A DNA stretch of 64,000 bases. It comes from Hephaestia mangrovi (lineage in GTDB: Bacteria > Pseudomonadota > Alphaproteobacteria > Sphingomonadales > Sphingomonadaceae). The notes beneath the pieces are model-generated. The model was not told the origin of the DNA. It saw only the letters and a program-made list of their open reading frames with translations, and did no database searches. Positions 18,039 to 26,131 of this stretch are shown piece by piece. The stretch is taken from positions 151,798 through 215,797 of the forward strand of contig NZ_JAINVU010000006.1 of the NCBI RefSeq assembly GCF_019880555.1, in the 5' to 3' direction. Position 1 is the first letter of the stretch; the number at the start of each line of letters is the position of its first letter. Both the position numbers and the translations under genes were made by a program.

Positions 18039-19313
18039 TCAGCTCCTTGTCGCGATATCGAACAGCCGCGCGAGATCGGCGTTGACGAACTTGGCCGACG
18101 GATCGACGTCGCTGCGCACCTTCAGGAAGGCGTCCGCCTTGGGATAGAGCGTGCGAACCTCCGCCGCGTTCAGCGTATGCCGCTTCGCCCAATGCGGGCG
18201 GCCGTTGGCGCCGCGCAGCACCGGCTCGATCTCGGCGAACAGGTCACGCCACGGCATCCGGGCATATTGGTGGAACGAGATCGACGCGCCCGGGCCGCGG
18301 TTGAACGGCGACATCCAGATATCGTCGCCCGCCACCAGCCGGAATTCGAACGGAAAGGCGACCGGCAGGTGCTTCCGCCGGATATAGTCGATCGCCTCGA
18401 GCAGTGTCGGCATCCCGTCGGCGCGGGGCAGTTCATCTTCCATTTCCTCGAACCGGATGGTGCGCTCGCCGGGAAAGATCTGCCAGGCCGGGCCGGTCCG
18501 CCGGGAAGGCTTGCGGCTCGCCCACATCATCAGGCGTTGCAGCGTCGGGATGGTGAACGGCGCCTTTCGAGCGATCTCGCAGGCGATGCGGAACGGGCGC
18601 TCGTCGATATCGGTCGATCGCTGCAACCCGCCATCATCCGGCGTCGGATGCAGGCTCTTGAAGATCACGTGATCGGCATAGGGAAAGACGAAGAATTCGA
18701 AATGGCGGGTCGCGGCGGCGAGCTCCTGCCAGCGTTCGGCGATCTCGCCGAGCGGGCGGCTCTCGATACGCTCCTCCAGGTGATAGGCGGGCAGCAGGTC
18801 GATGCGGATGCGCGTCGCGACCCCGAGCAGCCCGAGCGACAGGCGCTGCGCCTGAAACAGATCGGAATTGGTCGTCGCATCGCACTGGACCAGCCTGCCG
18901 TCGGCCAGCATCAGCTCGAACCCGGTCACCTGGGTCGAGAGACTGCCGAGATCCTTGCCGGTGCCATGGGTGCCGGTGGCGGTGGCACCGGCCAGCGACT
19001 GCGGATTGACGTCGCCCTGATTGATCAGCGACAGCCCTTCGTTCCACAAGGCTTCGGTCAGCCGCGCCAGGCTCCAGCCGGCGGGCACCCAGGCGCTCGC
19101 ACGATCGGGCGCGATCTCGATCGCGGCGGCGTAATCGGCCATGTCGATCAGCGTGCCCCCGGTCTCGCACAGGGGCATGAATGAATGGCCCGCGCCGCGC
19201 ACGCGGACCTTGGCGGCAGCGGTGACGGCGGCGCGCAACTCGGCTTCGTCGCGTGGTGCCACGATGGCCTGCGGCCGCGCCGCGACGCTTCCCGACCAGT
19301 TATGCCATTCCAT
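18039..19313 (-). CDS. FAD-linked oxidoreductase, D-arabinono-1,4-lactone oxidase type
   Basis: The 424 residues have an FAD_binding_4 domain (about 10-170) followed by an ALO C-terminal domain. The motif VRVRGAGHSFMPL holds the His that carries covalent FAD in aldonolactone and alditol oxidases, and GATATGTHGTGKDLGSLSTQV is the second FAD-binding stretch. The C-terminal GRPHWAKRHTL is the ALO signature. Members oxidise sugar lactones or polyols with O2; here the amino acid enzymes around it leave the substrate open. It is 15 bases downstream of the TetR gene in one transcription run. Confidence 0.82.
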   Translation of the reverse strand: MEWHNWSGSVAARPQAIVAPRDEAELRAAVTAAAKVRVRGAGHSFMPLCETGGTLIDMADYAAAIEIAPDRASAWVPAGWSLARLTEALWNEGLSLINQGDVNPQSLAGATATGTHGTGKDLGSLSTQVTGFELMLADGRLVQCDATTNSDLFQAQRLSLGLLGVATRIRIDLLPAYHLEERIESRPLGEIAERWQELAAATRHFEFFVFPYADHVIFKSLHPTPDDGGLQRSTDIDERPFRIACEIARKAPFTIPTLQRLMMWASRKPSRRTGPAWQIFPGERTIRFEEMEDELPRADGMPTLLEAIDYIRRKHLPVAFPFEFRLVAGDDIWMSPFNRGPGASISFHQYARMPWRDLFAEIEPVLRGANGRPHWAKRHTLNAAEVRTLYPKADAFLKVRSDVDPSAKFVNADLARLFDIATRS

Positions 19314-19328
19314 CCGGTCCTCCTCTCG

Positions 19329-19997
19329 CTAACTGAAGGTCGCGAAATAATGCGCGAACAGCAGGCTCACTTCCCTGTTGATGATGTCGGTATCGCGATC
19401 GGGTTCCTCGACCACCATTTCCATCGCGGCGTAGCTCAGCTCGATCGTCATGCGCGTCGCCACCTCGAGCCGGCGCGGGTCGGTGGCGGGATAGAGATCG
19501 CGCATGTGCTTGAAGAAATGTGCAGCCACCATGTCGCGCGAGCGGAAGCGGATGTTCTGCAGCATCGGCACCGCGCGCAGCGCCCGCCCGATCGCCAGCC
19601 CGCCGGGGAAATTGCGCTGGATGTCCACCATCCGCTCGTGGATCGCCAGCGATTTGGCGAGCCGTTCCTCGAAGGTCGCGCCGGTCAGCCCGCCGGCGTC
19701 AACCCAGGCGATCACCTCGTCGTCCTGCGCGCGCATCAGGCGGTCGCCGAGCTCCTTCAGCACGGCATATTTGTTCGGAAAATAGCGGTAGAGCGCGGGC
19801 GGCGACAGCCCCGCCGCCGTGCAGATCAGGTTGGTCGTCAGCTGCTCGAACCCCACGCGTTCAAGCAACTGGCCGGCGGTTTCGAGGATCAGCTCGAACG
19901 TGTCCTGCGCGCGCGCCTGCCTGGGGCGCAGCTTGGTGGCGAGCGGCGGCGTCGCGGTGCGTTTGGCGGCGCGACGGGGGGGGCGGGTGCCGGTCAT
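19329..19997 (-). CDS. TetR family transcriptional regulator
   Basis: The 222 residues consist of a basic N-terminal tail, a TetR helix-turn-helix (about 30-75; TTNLICTAAGLSPPALYRYFPNKYAVL without gaps) and a helical ligand domain. TetR proteins usually repress neighbouring exporter or catabolic genes until a ligand binds. It overlaps the end of the MFS gene by four bases (ATGA) and precedes the ALO-type oxidase, so it is inside the operon it probably controls. Two matching AT-rich sites lie upstream of the operon and are the obvious operator candidates. Helix name and ligand are unknown. Confidence 0.88.
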   Translation of the reverse strand: MTGTRPPRRAAKRTATPPLATKLRPRQARAQDTFELILETAGQLLERVGFEQLTTNLICTAAGLSPPALYRYFPNKYAVLKELGDRLMRAQDDEVIAWVDAGGLTGATFEERLAKSLAIHERMVDIQRNFPGGLAIGRALRAVPMLQNIRFRSRDMVAAHFFKHMRDLYPATDPRRLEVATRMTIELSYAAMEMVVEEPDRDTDIINREVSLLFAHYFATFS

Positions 19998-21181
19998 GCC
20001 GCCGGTGTGAGCACGACGCGGCGGCGTGTCGCGTGCACCGCAAGGACGATCGCGATCGCCGCTGCCATCACGCCGGCGCCGAGCAGCGCGGCGCCGCGCA
20101 CGTCGCCGTCGCTGACCACGAACGAGGCGAGAAGTGGCCCCGTGCTACACCCCAACAGCGCCGCGCCCGAGCCGAGCACGGCGGCACGGCGCGTCGGGTC
20201 CGCCGCGATCGCCAGCGGCGTCAGCAAGGGAGCGGCGAACATCCACAAGCCGCCGAACAGCGCGGATGCGACGAGGAACGCATTGGCATCGGGCAATTGC
20301 GCGAACAGCAGCATCAGCGCCGCCATCGCCGCCTGCGATGCCAGCAACGCCGGTAGCCAGCGCAGTCGCCCGGCAAGAAGCGTGGCGAGCGTGCCGCCCG
20401 TCACTTGCGCGGCAAGAGAGAGCGACAACGCCACACTGGCGGTGCCCGCGGGATGGCCGGCCTGGCGCGACAGCGGCTCGACATAGATCCACACCGCCAG
20501 GATCGCCGCGTTGAAGCAGAAGGCCGCCCCCAGCGCCGCCAGCCCGCGTGGCGCCGGCAACCCGCTCGGTTCGTCGGCGGCGACGGGCAGCGGCGCGAAG
20601 GCGCGCGGGACCGCGAAGCCGGCGAGCGCGGTCATCGCGCCCGTCGCCGCCAACATGGCGAAGCCGCCATTGGCGCCGAACGGGCGGACCACCCACGCGC
20701 CCAGCGCGGCCACCGCGAGGAATTGCGCGAGCGTCTGCACCGTCAGATAGATCGCCGCCCAGCGTTCAGGCCGCGGCGCGCGCACGATCATCGCGGTCAT
20801 CAGCCAGATCAGCGCGCCGCTCGGCACCCCGGCCAGCCCGCGCACGGCGACCAGCGTCCACCCGCCGCATGCCATCGTCATGAGGTCGAGCAGCGCGATC
20901 ATCAGCCCGCAGACGATCGTCAGCTGCCGCAACCGCCGCGTGCCCAGCAATATGCCGGTCAGCCCGGCGGCGAGCCCCATGGTGAGCAATTCGAGCGTAC
21001 CGGCCTGCCCGATCTGTGCCGCGCTGAGCCGGCCCTCGCGTTCGAGCGCGCCGAGCAGCAATGGGCCGACGCCGGCGAACATGATCCCCGCCACGCCGGC
21101 GAACAGGGTTGCGGCGATCCCGGTCGTCGAGGGCGGTGTGCCGAGCCATCTGCGCTCATCCGCCGCCGGGGCGGCCGTCAC
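19994..21181 (-). CDS. MFS transporter
   Basis: Twelve-span major facilitator superfamily protein (395 residues from GTG 21181), probably an inner-membrane exporter of a small molecule or product. The first spans include AATLFAGVAGIMFAGVGPLL; the loop after span 2 (GTRRLRQLT) stands where the family has its basic A-like motif. No good ribosome site precedes the GTG. It overlaps the stop codon of a 24-codon ORF (GTGA), so translation is most likely coupled to that leader. It is the first full gene of the operon ending in fdhD. Confidence 0.82.
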   Translation of the reverse strand: MTAAPAADERRWLGTPPSTTGIAATLFAGVAGIMFAGVGPLLLGALEREGRLSAAQIGQAGTLELLTMGLAAGLTGILLGTRRLRQLTIVCGLMIALLDLMTMACGGWTLVAVRGLAGVPSGALIWLMTAMIVRAPRPERWAAIYLTVQTLAQFLAVAALGAWVVRPFGANGGFAMLAATGAMTALAGFAVPRAFAPLPVAADEPSGLPAPRGLAALGAAFCFNAAILAVWIYVEPLSRQAGHPAGTASVALSLSLAAQVTGGTLATLLAGRLRWLPALLASQAAMAALMLLFAQLPDANAFLVASALFGGLWMFAAPLLTPLAIAADPTRRAAVLGSGAALLGCSTGPLLASFVVSDGDVRGAALLGAGVMAAAIAIVLAVHATRRRVVLTPAA

Positions 21182-21252
21182 GCGGCGATCGCCTGCGCGG
21201 TGCCGATCATCGTGATCGAGACGGCGCTGCCGAGGCTCTCTCTCATCGCCAT
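21178..21252 (-). CDS. 24-residue leader ORF coupled to the MFS gene
   Basis: A short ORF starts at ATG 21252 behind a strong ribosome site (GGGAGAGGA, with four bases between it and the ATG) and ends in a TGA that overlaps the GTG of the MFS gene. The product begins MAMRESLGSAVSITM and ends in TAQAIAA; it is mildly hydrophobic and carries no recognised RiPP core or attenuation run. The best reading is a translational leader for the exporter. A functional micro-peptide is possible but not shown. Confidence 0.55.
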   Translation of the reverse strand: MAMRESLGSAVSITMIGTAQAIAA

Positions 21253-21280
21253 AGGTTCCTCTCCCTGACGCGAGAGAAGA

Positions 21281-21298
21281 TAGCAAAAGATATTGTTT
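21281..21298. promoter_or_regulatory. Operator-like site 1, near the MFS/TetR operon promoter
   Basis: TAGCAAAAGATATTGTTT, matching site 2 at 21371 in 14 of 18 positions (TAGCAAA, three variable bases, TATTGTT). The half-sites form an imperfect dyad (AGCAA against TTGTT). On the minus strand it falls between a possible -35 (TTTGCA) and a possible -10 (TATCTT) 17 bases apart, upstream of the leader ORF, as expected for a repressor site. Confidence 0.5.
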
Positions 21299-21370
21299 AT
21301 GCAAATTCCATCAATATACGGAAATTAAAAGATAAAATTAGAAAGGATGAGTTTGCTACCGAAGGATGAA

Positions 21371-21388
21371 TAGCAAATACTATTGTTA
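21371..21388. promoter_or_regulatory. Operator-like site 2, near the quinone reductase promoter
   Basis: TAGCAAATACTATTGTTA, the second copy of the 18-base site, exactly 90 bases from the first and in the same orientation. It lies in the same AT-rich stretch (about 21280-21390), which is unlike the GC-rich surroundings. On the plus strand a possible -35 TTGCTA and -10 AATACT (17-base spacing) overlap it, pointing to control of the oxidoreductase at 21477 by the same regulator. Confidence 0.5.
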
Positions 21389-21476
21389 ATTCGGCGGATC
21401 GCGCGATCGGCGAGTCGCGGGCGCTCTAAGTATAGCTGCGTATGGCCGAACCGGCCGGCTGGCGCGAGATAGCGTC

Positions 21477-22145
21477 ATGACCAATCAGCCCGCGATCCGC
21501 CATGTTGTCGTGCTCGGCCATCCTGCGCCGGGGAGCTTCAACCATCAGGTCGCCGAGACCTATTGCGCGACCGCTCGCGCCTGCGGGCAAGAAGCCGAAG
21601 TGCGCGACCTTTATGCCAACGGTTTCGATCCGCTGCTCAAGGCCGACGAGCGGCCCGGCTATGGTGCCGGCACGCCGGCTCCCGACGTGGCCGCCGAACT
21701 CGCGGCGCTGGAAGGCGTGCGCGCGCTGGTGCTCGTCTATCCGATCTGGTTCGGGACGCCGCCGGCAATCATCAAGGGCTATGTCGATCGCGTGCTGAGC
21801 GCGGGTTTCGGCGCGCGCGAGGTGAAGGCGGGCAAGGCGCATCCGTTGCTGGCTGGCGCGCGTCTGATGACCTTTTCCTCGTCGGCGACGACGATGCCGT
21901 GGCTCAGCGAGCGGGGGCAGTGGATCTCGCTGCGCCAGGCGTTCGATAATTATCTGGCCGACGTATTCGCCATGCGCGAGACTAAGCGGCGCCATTTCGA
22001 TGCGGTGGTCGACGGGTTGAAAGAACGCTTCGTGCTTCAGAAGCTGGAGGACGTGCGGCAGGAAGCGATCGGCCTGTGCGCGACGCTCGATCAGGAGCGC
22101 GCCCAGCGCGCGCTGCACCCGGCGGCCTGGCCGAGCAATCGCTGA
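21477..22145 (+). CDS. NAD(P)H:quinone oxidoreductase / flavodoxin_2 family protein
   Basis: FMN- or FAD-dependent NAD(P)H oxidoreductase (222 residues) of the MdaB/KefF/NQO1-like family. HVVVLGHPAPGSFNHQVAETY is the flavin phosphate loop, and LVYPIWFGTPPAIIKGYVDRVLSAGF (gap-free in the protein) is the family core. Members reduce quinones or act as regulatory subunits. It is divergent from the MFS/TetR operon and shares the 224-base control region that holds both operator-like sites, so it may belong to the same response to an aromatic or quinone compound. Confidence 0.85.
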   Translation: MTNQPAIRHVVVLGHPAPGSFNHQVAETYCATARACGQEAEVRDLYANGFDPLLKADERPGYGAGTPAPDVAAELAALEGVRALVLVYPIWFGTPPAIIKGYVDRVLSAGFGAREVKAGKAHPLLAGARLMTFSSSATTMPWLSERGQWISLRQAFDNYLADVFAMRETKRRHFDAVVDGLKERFVLQKLEDVRQEAIGLCATLDQERAQRALHPAAWPSNR

Positions 22146-22156
22146 TCGGGCGCTTA

Positions 22157-22173
22157 TACGGGATTTCCCCAAT
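22157..22173 (+). promoter_or_regulatory. FixJ-type box A, upstream of the K+ channel-fixLJ operon
   Basis: TACGGGATTTCCCCAAT, 54 bases before the GTG of the channel gene. It resembles FixJ binding sites described in other alphaproteobacteria (TACGTAGTTTCCC type) and is the best-preserved copy of a motif found six times in 11 kb. Its position suggests that FixJ activates its own operon. Confidence 0.6.
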
Positions 22174-22227
22174 GGGTCGGCCGGCCCGCCTTGACCAAAA
22201 GCGGGGGCAATTCCGGAGACCGCGCCC

Positions 22228-22677
22228 GTGCCGATCCTTACCGAATTGCTGATCGCCAGCGCGATCGTCACCGCGACGATCGTCATCCACCTCGCCGGGC
22301 TCGCGGTCCTGCTCGCGGCGTTGCGCCGCCATCGCCGCGTCGCGTCCCGCACCAACCTGCTGTTTCATGCCGCGACAGGGATCGTGATCGCCGCTTATGG
22401 CCTGTTCGTCCTGCATTCGATCGAGATCTGGCTCTATGCTCTCGTCTATTATCGCATGCATGCATTGCCCGACCTCGAATCGGCCCTCTATTTTTCGACC
22501 TCCAGCTATGCGACGATCGGCTATGGCGATCTGGTGCTGCCCCGCGGCTGGCGCGTGCTGGGGGCGATCGAAGGAGCGAACGGCGTGATCCTGCTTGGCT
22601 GGTCGACGGCCTTCTTCGTCGCGATCGTCGGGCGCATCCGCATGGTCGAACGCCTGCTGGCGGATGAGCCGGCATGA
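22228..22677 (+). CDS. Two-pore-domain-like potassium channel protein (ion_trans_2)
   Basis: Inner-membrane channel subunit of 149 residues with about three hydrophobic spans and a pore loop carrying the K+ selectivity filter: [16 protein letters not shown], where TIGYGD is the signature. An N-terminal span ([22 protein letters not shown]) precedes the pore unit. No cytoplasmic RCK domain is attached. The GTG at 22228 has a CGGAG site before it. It overlaps fixL by four bases (ATGA), so channel and oxygen sensor are made from one mRNA. This would link K+ flux or membrane potential to oxygen signalling, which is an inference from context. Confidence 0.85.
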   Translation: MPILTELLIASAIVTATIVIHLAGLAVLLAALRRHRRVASRTNLLFHAATGIVIAAYGLFVLHSIEIWLYALVYYRMHALPDLESALYFSTSSYATIGYGDLVLPRGWRVLGAIEGANGVILLGWSTAFFVAIVGRIRMVERLLADEPA

Positions 22678-24179
22678 ACAATTCGCACCAGCGCCTGCTC
22701 GATCAGCATCTGATCTTCGCCGAGACCGCGACCGACCGTGCGCTGATCCTGGTCGATCAAGACGGCACGATCACCAGCTGGAACCGCGGCGCCGAACTGC
22801 TCACCGGCTGGCTGCCGGCGATGATGATCGGCGAGACGGTCGACCGCCTCTATTCGCCGGAGGATCAGGTGGTGGGCGCGGTCCAGCGTGATCGCGATCT
22901 GGCGCTGCAAGCCCGCCATCTGCGCAAGGAGGTGTGGCTGCGTCGTCGTGACGGCAGCGAATTCCTTGCCGCGCTCAACATCGCGGCGCTGGTCGATGGC
23001 GACGGGCGGTCGCACGGCTTCGGCTATCGCGTCGACGACATCACCGCTCGCAAGGCTGCCGAGACGGCGCTCGAACGGTCGGTGCGCCATGTTCAGTCGA
23101 TCCTCGCCACCGTGCCGGATGCCATGGTGGTGATCGACGAGCGCGGGACGGTGATATCGTTCAGCGCCGCGGCCGAACGGCTGTTCGGCTATGCCGCCAG
23201 CGAGGTGATCGGCCGCAACGTCAACATGCTGATGCCGAGCAAGGATGCCGAGCTGCACGACGGCTATCTCCAGCGCTATCTCTCGACCGGCGAGCGCCGG
23301 ATTATCGGCATCGGCCGTATCGTCGTCGGTCGCCGGGCCGACGGCAGCGAATTCCCCATGGAGCTCGCGGTCGGCGAGGCACTGGCCGATGATCACCGCA
23401 TCTTCACCGGCTTCATCCGCGATCTGACCGAGCAGGAACGCGCCGAGCTGGAGCTCAAGGAGCTGCAATCGGAGCTGATCCACGTCTCGCGGTTGAGCGC
23501 GATGGGAACGATGGCCTCGACGCTGGCGCACGAACTCAACCAGCCGCTGACCGCGATCGCCAATTACCTCGAGGCGGCGCGCGACCTGATCGGCGAGCCG
23601 ACCGACGAAACCGGGGCGATGGTGCACGAAGCGGTGAGCGAATCGGCCAAGGAGGCGCTGCGCGCCGGCGCGATCGTGCGGCGCCTGCGCGAGTTCGTCG
23701 CGCGCGGCGAGATCGAAAAGCGCCCCCAGCATCTGACGGATGTGATCGAAGAGGCTGCGCGGCTCGCGCTGGTCGGCGCGCGCGAGCGCAACATCCGCAC
23801 CTTCTACGATCTCGATCCGGCCGCCGATCTGGTGGTGGTCGATCGCGTGCAGATCCAGCAGGTGCTGGTGAACCTGCTGCGCAACGCGGTCGAGGCCCTG
23901 GCCGATGCGTCGACGCGGGACATCCACATCAGTACCGCGCCGGCCGATGACGGCATGGCGCGGGTGACGATCAGCGACAGCGGCCCCGGGTTGACGCCGG
24001 AGGTCGCCGATCACCTGTTCCAGGCATTCACCACCACCAAGCGCGACGGCATGGGCCTGGGCCTGTCGATCTGCCGCACCATCGTCGAGGCGCACGGCGG
24101 CCGGATCTGGCACCAGCCGGCCGAAGGCGGGGGCGCGACATTCAATTTCACGCTGATTGCCGGCGAGGAGGAATCATGA
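22674..24179 (+). CDS. fixL: Oxygen-sensing histidine kinase FixL
   Basis: Soluble sensor kinase of 501 residues: PAS domain (about 10-125), second PAS (about 135-255), then HisKA and HATPase. The second PAS matches the FixL haem pocket. [20 protein letters not shown] (His195) aligns with the proximal haem ligand His200 of Bradyrhizobium FixL, with Arg201, Arg209 and Arg215 at the positions of residues 206, 214 and 220. The phospho-acceptor is His286 in LAHELNQP; N and G boxes ([24 protein letters not shown]) are intact. It has no membrane spans. It overlaps fixJ by ATGA. Expected function: autophosphorylation when haem is unliganded by O2. Confidence 0.93.
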   Translation: MNNSHQRLLDQHLIFAETATDRALILVDQDGTITSWNRGAELLTGWLPAMMIGETVDRLYSPEDQVVGAVQRDRDLALQARHLRKEVWLRRRDGSEFLAALNIAALVDGDGRSHGFGYRVDDITARKAAETALERSVRHVQSILATVPDAMVVIDERGTVISFSAAAERLFGYAASEVIGRNVNMLMPSKDAELHDGYLQRYLSTGERRIIGIGRIVVGRRADGSEFPMELAVGEALADDHRIFTGFIRDLTEQERAELELKELQSELIHVSRLSAMGTMASTLAHELNQPLTAIANYLEAARDLIGEPTDETGAMVHEAVSESAKEALRAGAIVRRLREFVARGEIEKRPQHLTDVIEEAARLALVGARERNIRTFYDLDPAADLVVVDRVQIQQVLVNLLRNAVEALADASTRDIHISTAPADDGMARVTISDSGPGLTPEVADHLFQAFTTTKRDGMGLGLSICRTIVEAHGGRIWHQPAEGGGATFNFTLIAGEEES

Positions 24180-24793
24180 GCGAGAAGACGATCATCTATC
24201 TGGTCGACGACGACGATGCGGTGCGGCGATCGGCCAGCTTCATGCTCAAGACATCGGGGTTCGAGGTCCGCTCGTTCGCCTCGGGAGTCGAACTGCTCAA
24301 GGACGTGAAGCATCTCGATCCCGGCTGCATCCTGCTCGATATCCGCATGCCGGATATGGACGGCCTCGAAGTGCAGGAGGAGCTCAATGATCGCGGCGTG
24401 ACGATGCCGGTGATCGTGCTGACCGGTCACGGCGATGTCGCCACCGCCGTCACGGCGATGAAGAACGGCGCCAGCGACTTTCTGGAAAAGCCGTTCGAAA
24501 AGGCGAGCCTGCTCGATGCGATCGGCCGCGCCGCCGAGACGCTGGGGCGCCACGACGCCGCCTCGGCCTCCGAGCGCGAGGCCAAGGTCCGCATCGCCGC
24601 GCTCACCCCGCGCGAGCGTGACGTGCTGCGCGAGCTGGCCCGCGGCCATCCCAACAAGACGATCGCCTATGATCTCGGCATCAGCCCACGCACGGTCGAG
24701 GTGCATCGCGCCAATGTGATGAGCAAGCTCGACGTGCGTAGCCTGTCCGAGGCGCTGCGCATCGCCTTCGCCGCCCGGATCGGCGAGGACTAG
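24176..24793 (+). CDS. fixJ: Response regulator FixJ
   Basis: Two-domain regulator (205 residues). The receiver has Asp55 in [10 protein letters not shown], the acidic pocket DDDD near residue 11, and the Lys in FLEKPFEK. The C-terminal LuxR/FixJ helix-turn-helix contains [15 protein letters not shown] and [17 protein letters not shown]. It is translationally coupled to fixL and is the presumed reader of the six boxes found around it. No fixK (Crp-type) gene is in the window, so FixJ may act directly on its targets. Confidence 0.93.
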   Translation: MSEKTIIYLVDDDDAVRRSASFMLKTSGFEVRSFASGVELLKDVKHLDPGCILLDIRMPDMDGLEVQEELNDRGVTMPVIVLTGHGDVATAVTAMKNGASDFLEKPFEKASLLDAIGRAAETLGRHDAASASEREAKVRIAALTPRERDVLRELARGHPNKTIAYDLGISPRTVEVHRANVMSKLDVRSLSEALRIAFAARIGED

Positions 24794-24865
24794 GATCAAT
24801 ACGTAACGCCAGTGCGGCGGTTTGCGTGCAGGGTGTCGCTTCCAACAGGGAAGTGAGTTGCGTTC

Positions 24866-25273
24866 ATGCCAAGTGTTACCAGCGCCGCGACGGTCGAGCC
24901 GGAAGCGCGGCGTCGCCTGATCGTCGTCGACGACGACGATGCGGTTCGCCGGTCGCTGCAATTGATGCTGCACTGGCGCGGATACGACGTGCGCTCGTTC
25001 GCGTCCTCGGCGCCGGTGCTCGCCGATGCGCTGGCGATCGAGGCGGCGGCGATCGTGGTCGACCAGCGCTTGCCCGATGGCGATGGCGTCTCGCTGCTGG
25101 CGGCATTGCGCGCGCGCGGCTGGCGCGGGCGAGCGGTCGTCATCACCGGGTTTCCGTCGCCCGAGCTTGTCGCGGCGGCGCGGCTCCAGGGGTGTGAGGC
25201 CGTTCTGCCCAAGCCGCTGCGCGGGATCGACCTGCTGGTTGCGCTGGGCGAACATCCCGATGGGCAACCGTAA
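24866..25273 (+). CDS. Stand-alone response-regulator receiver protein
   Basis: Single receiver domain of 135 residues with an N-terminal extension. The acidic pocket is [10 protein letters not shown], the phospho-acceptor Asp66 lies in IVVDQRLPDG, the Thr is in VVITGF, and the Lys in LPKPLRG. There is no output domain. The [10 protein letters not shown] stretch is identical to that of FixJ next door, which suggests a paralogue. It could act as a phosphate sink or as an antagonist for FixL, by analogy with single-domain regulators. It starts 72 bases after fixJ and lacks a clear box of its own. Confidence 0.85.
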   Translation: MPSVTSAATVEPEARRRLIVVDDDDAVRRSLQLMLHWRGYDVRSFASSAPVLADALAIEAAAIVVDQRLPDGDGVSLLAALRARGWRGRAVVITGFPSPELVAAARLQGCEAVLPKPLRGIDLLVALGEHPDGQP

Positions 25274-25287
25274 GGGAAACTCCCGAT
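25271..25287 (+). promoter_or_regulatory. FixJ-type box C, upstream of the BON gene
   Basis: TAAGGGAAACTCCCGAT, the same 17-base layout as box A (TA, then GGGA, then CCC and AT). It overlaps the stop codon of the receiver gene and ends 63 bases before the BON start. Confidence 0.5.
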
Positions 25288-25350
25288 TCTGTCGCCTCGC
25301 CGGCGCGCGCACTGTCAACCACGGTTCCAACACCCCCCGAGGAGACAGAC

Positions 25351-26001
25351 ATGAAAACCGACAGCCAGTTGCAGAAGGACGTGCTCGACGAACTCGCCTG
25401 GGAGCCGAGCATCGATCATGGCCATATCGGTGTCGCGGTGAACGGCGGCGTCGTTACGTTGAGCGGGTTCGTCAAGAGCTATGCCGAGAAGATGGCGGCC
25501 GAAAAGGCGGCGCGCCGCGTCTCCGGCGTGCGTGGCATCGCCGAGGAGATCAAGGTCCGCTTCGCCAGCGACCCCAAGACCAGCGACGGCGAGATCGCCA
25601 AGCGTATCCTCGACATGTTCGCGTTCGACGTGATGATTCCCGACGACAAGCTCACCGTGAAGGTCGAGCATGGCTGGGTGACGCTGGGCGGCACCGTCGA
25701 TTGGCATTATCAGCGCGAGGCGGCGCGCAACGCCGCCGGGCGGATCACCGGCGTGATCGGCGTTTCCAACCTGATCGAGGTGCGCAAGATGCCGACCGCC
25801 TATGACGTCAAGCAGCGCATCGTCGACGCGTTCAAGCGCGCCGCCGATACCGACGCCGGCGGGCTCGACGTCAGCACCGCCGACGGCATCGTGCGCTTGT
25901 CGGGCCGGGTCCACAGCCTGCACGAACGCCAGGTCGCCGAGCGCGCCGCCTGGGCCGCGCCCGGCGTGACGCGGATCGAGGACAATATCGTCATCGCCTG
26001 A
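25351..26001 (+). CDS. BON domain protein (OsmY-like)
   Basis: The 216 residues hold three consecutive BON domains (about 5-70, 75-142 and 150-214), each with the pattern of a beta strand followed by GVVTLSG, GWVTLGG or GIVRLSG. BON proteins bind phospholipid or surfaces and often respond to osmotic or envelope stress. Unlike OsmY there is no signal peptide: the protein begins MKTDSQLQKDVLDELAWEPS, so it is probably cytoplasmic. A GAGGAGA ribosome site precedes the start, and FixJ-type box C lies upstream. Confidence 0.88.
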   Translation: MKTDSQLQKDVLDELAWEPSIDHGHIGVAVNGGVVTLSGFVKSYAEKMAAEKAARRVSGVRGIAEEIKVRFASDPKTSDGEIAKRILDMFAFDVMIPDDKLTVKVEHGWVTLGGTVDWHYQREAARNAAGRITGVIGVSNLIEVRKMPTAYDVKQRIVDAFKRAADTDAGGLDVSTADGIVRLSGRVHSLHERQVAERAAWAAPGVTRIEDNIVIA

Positions 26002-26014
26002 TCCTGTCAGGCGA

Positions 26015-26046
26015 GCCGCCGCGCCCGCTCGCTGGGGCGCGGCGGC
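26015..26046 (+). terminator. Strong hairpin after the BON gene
   Basis: A perfect 12-base stem (GCCGCCGCGCCC with GGGCGCGGCGGC) and an eight-base loop begin 13 bases after the BON stop. No T-run follows, so it may be a weak terminator or an mRNA 3' end stabiliser. It isolates the BON gene from box B. Confidence 0.55.
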
Positions 26047-26053
26047 ATCCGCT

Positions 26054-26070
26054 TACGGATTTCCCCCAAT
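26054..26070 (+). promoter_or_regulatory. FixJ-type box B, upstream of the Pat-like gene
   Basis: TACGGATTTCCCCCAAT; same ends and length as box A, with the G and C runs shifted by one base. It ends 61 bases before the start of the CoA-ligase/acetyltransferase gene. Confidence 0.55.
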
Positions 26071-26131
26071 AGAGTGCGAGCCGGCGCCGGGGCATGCCGG
26101 GGGCATCACTTGCTGCGAGGCGCCTTTTCCG

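Noticed and set aside
13716..21252. A pyrrolnitrin cluster
   Set aside because: Only a PrnB-family gene is present; no flavin halogenases or PrnD-type oxygenase, and the partner enzymes differ.
24800..24816. TACGTAACGCC before the stand-alone receiver gene
   Set aside because: Only the first half resembles a FixJ site; the TTCCC half is absent.
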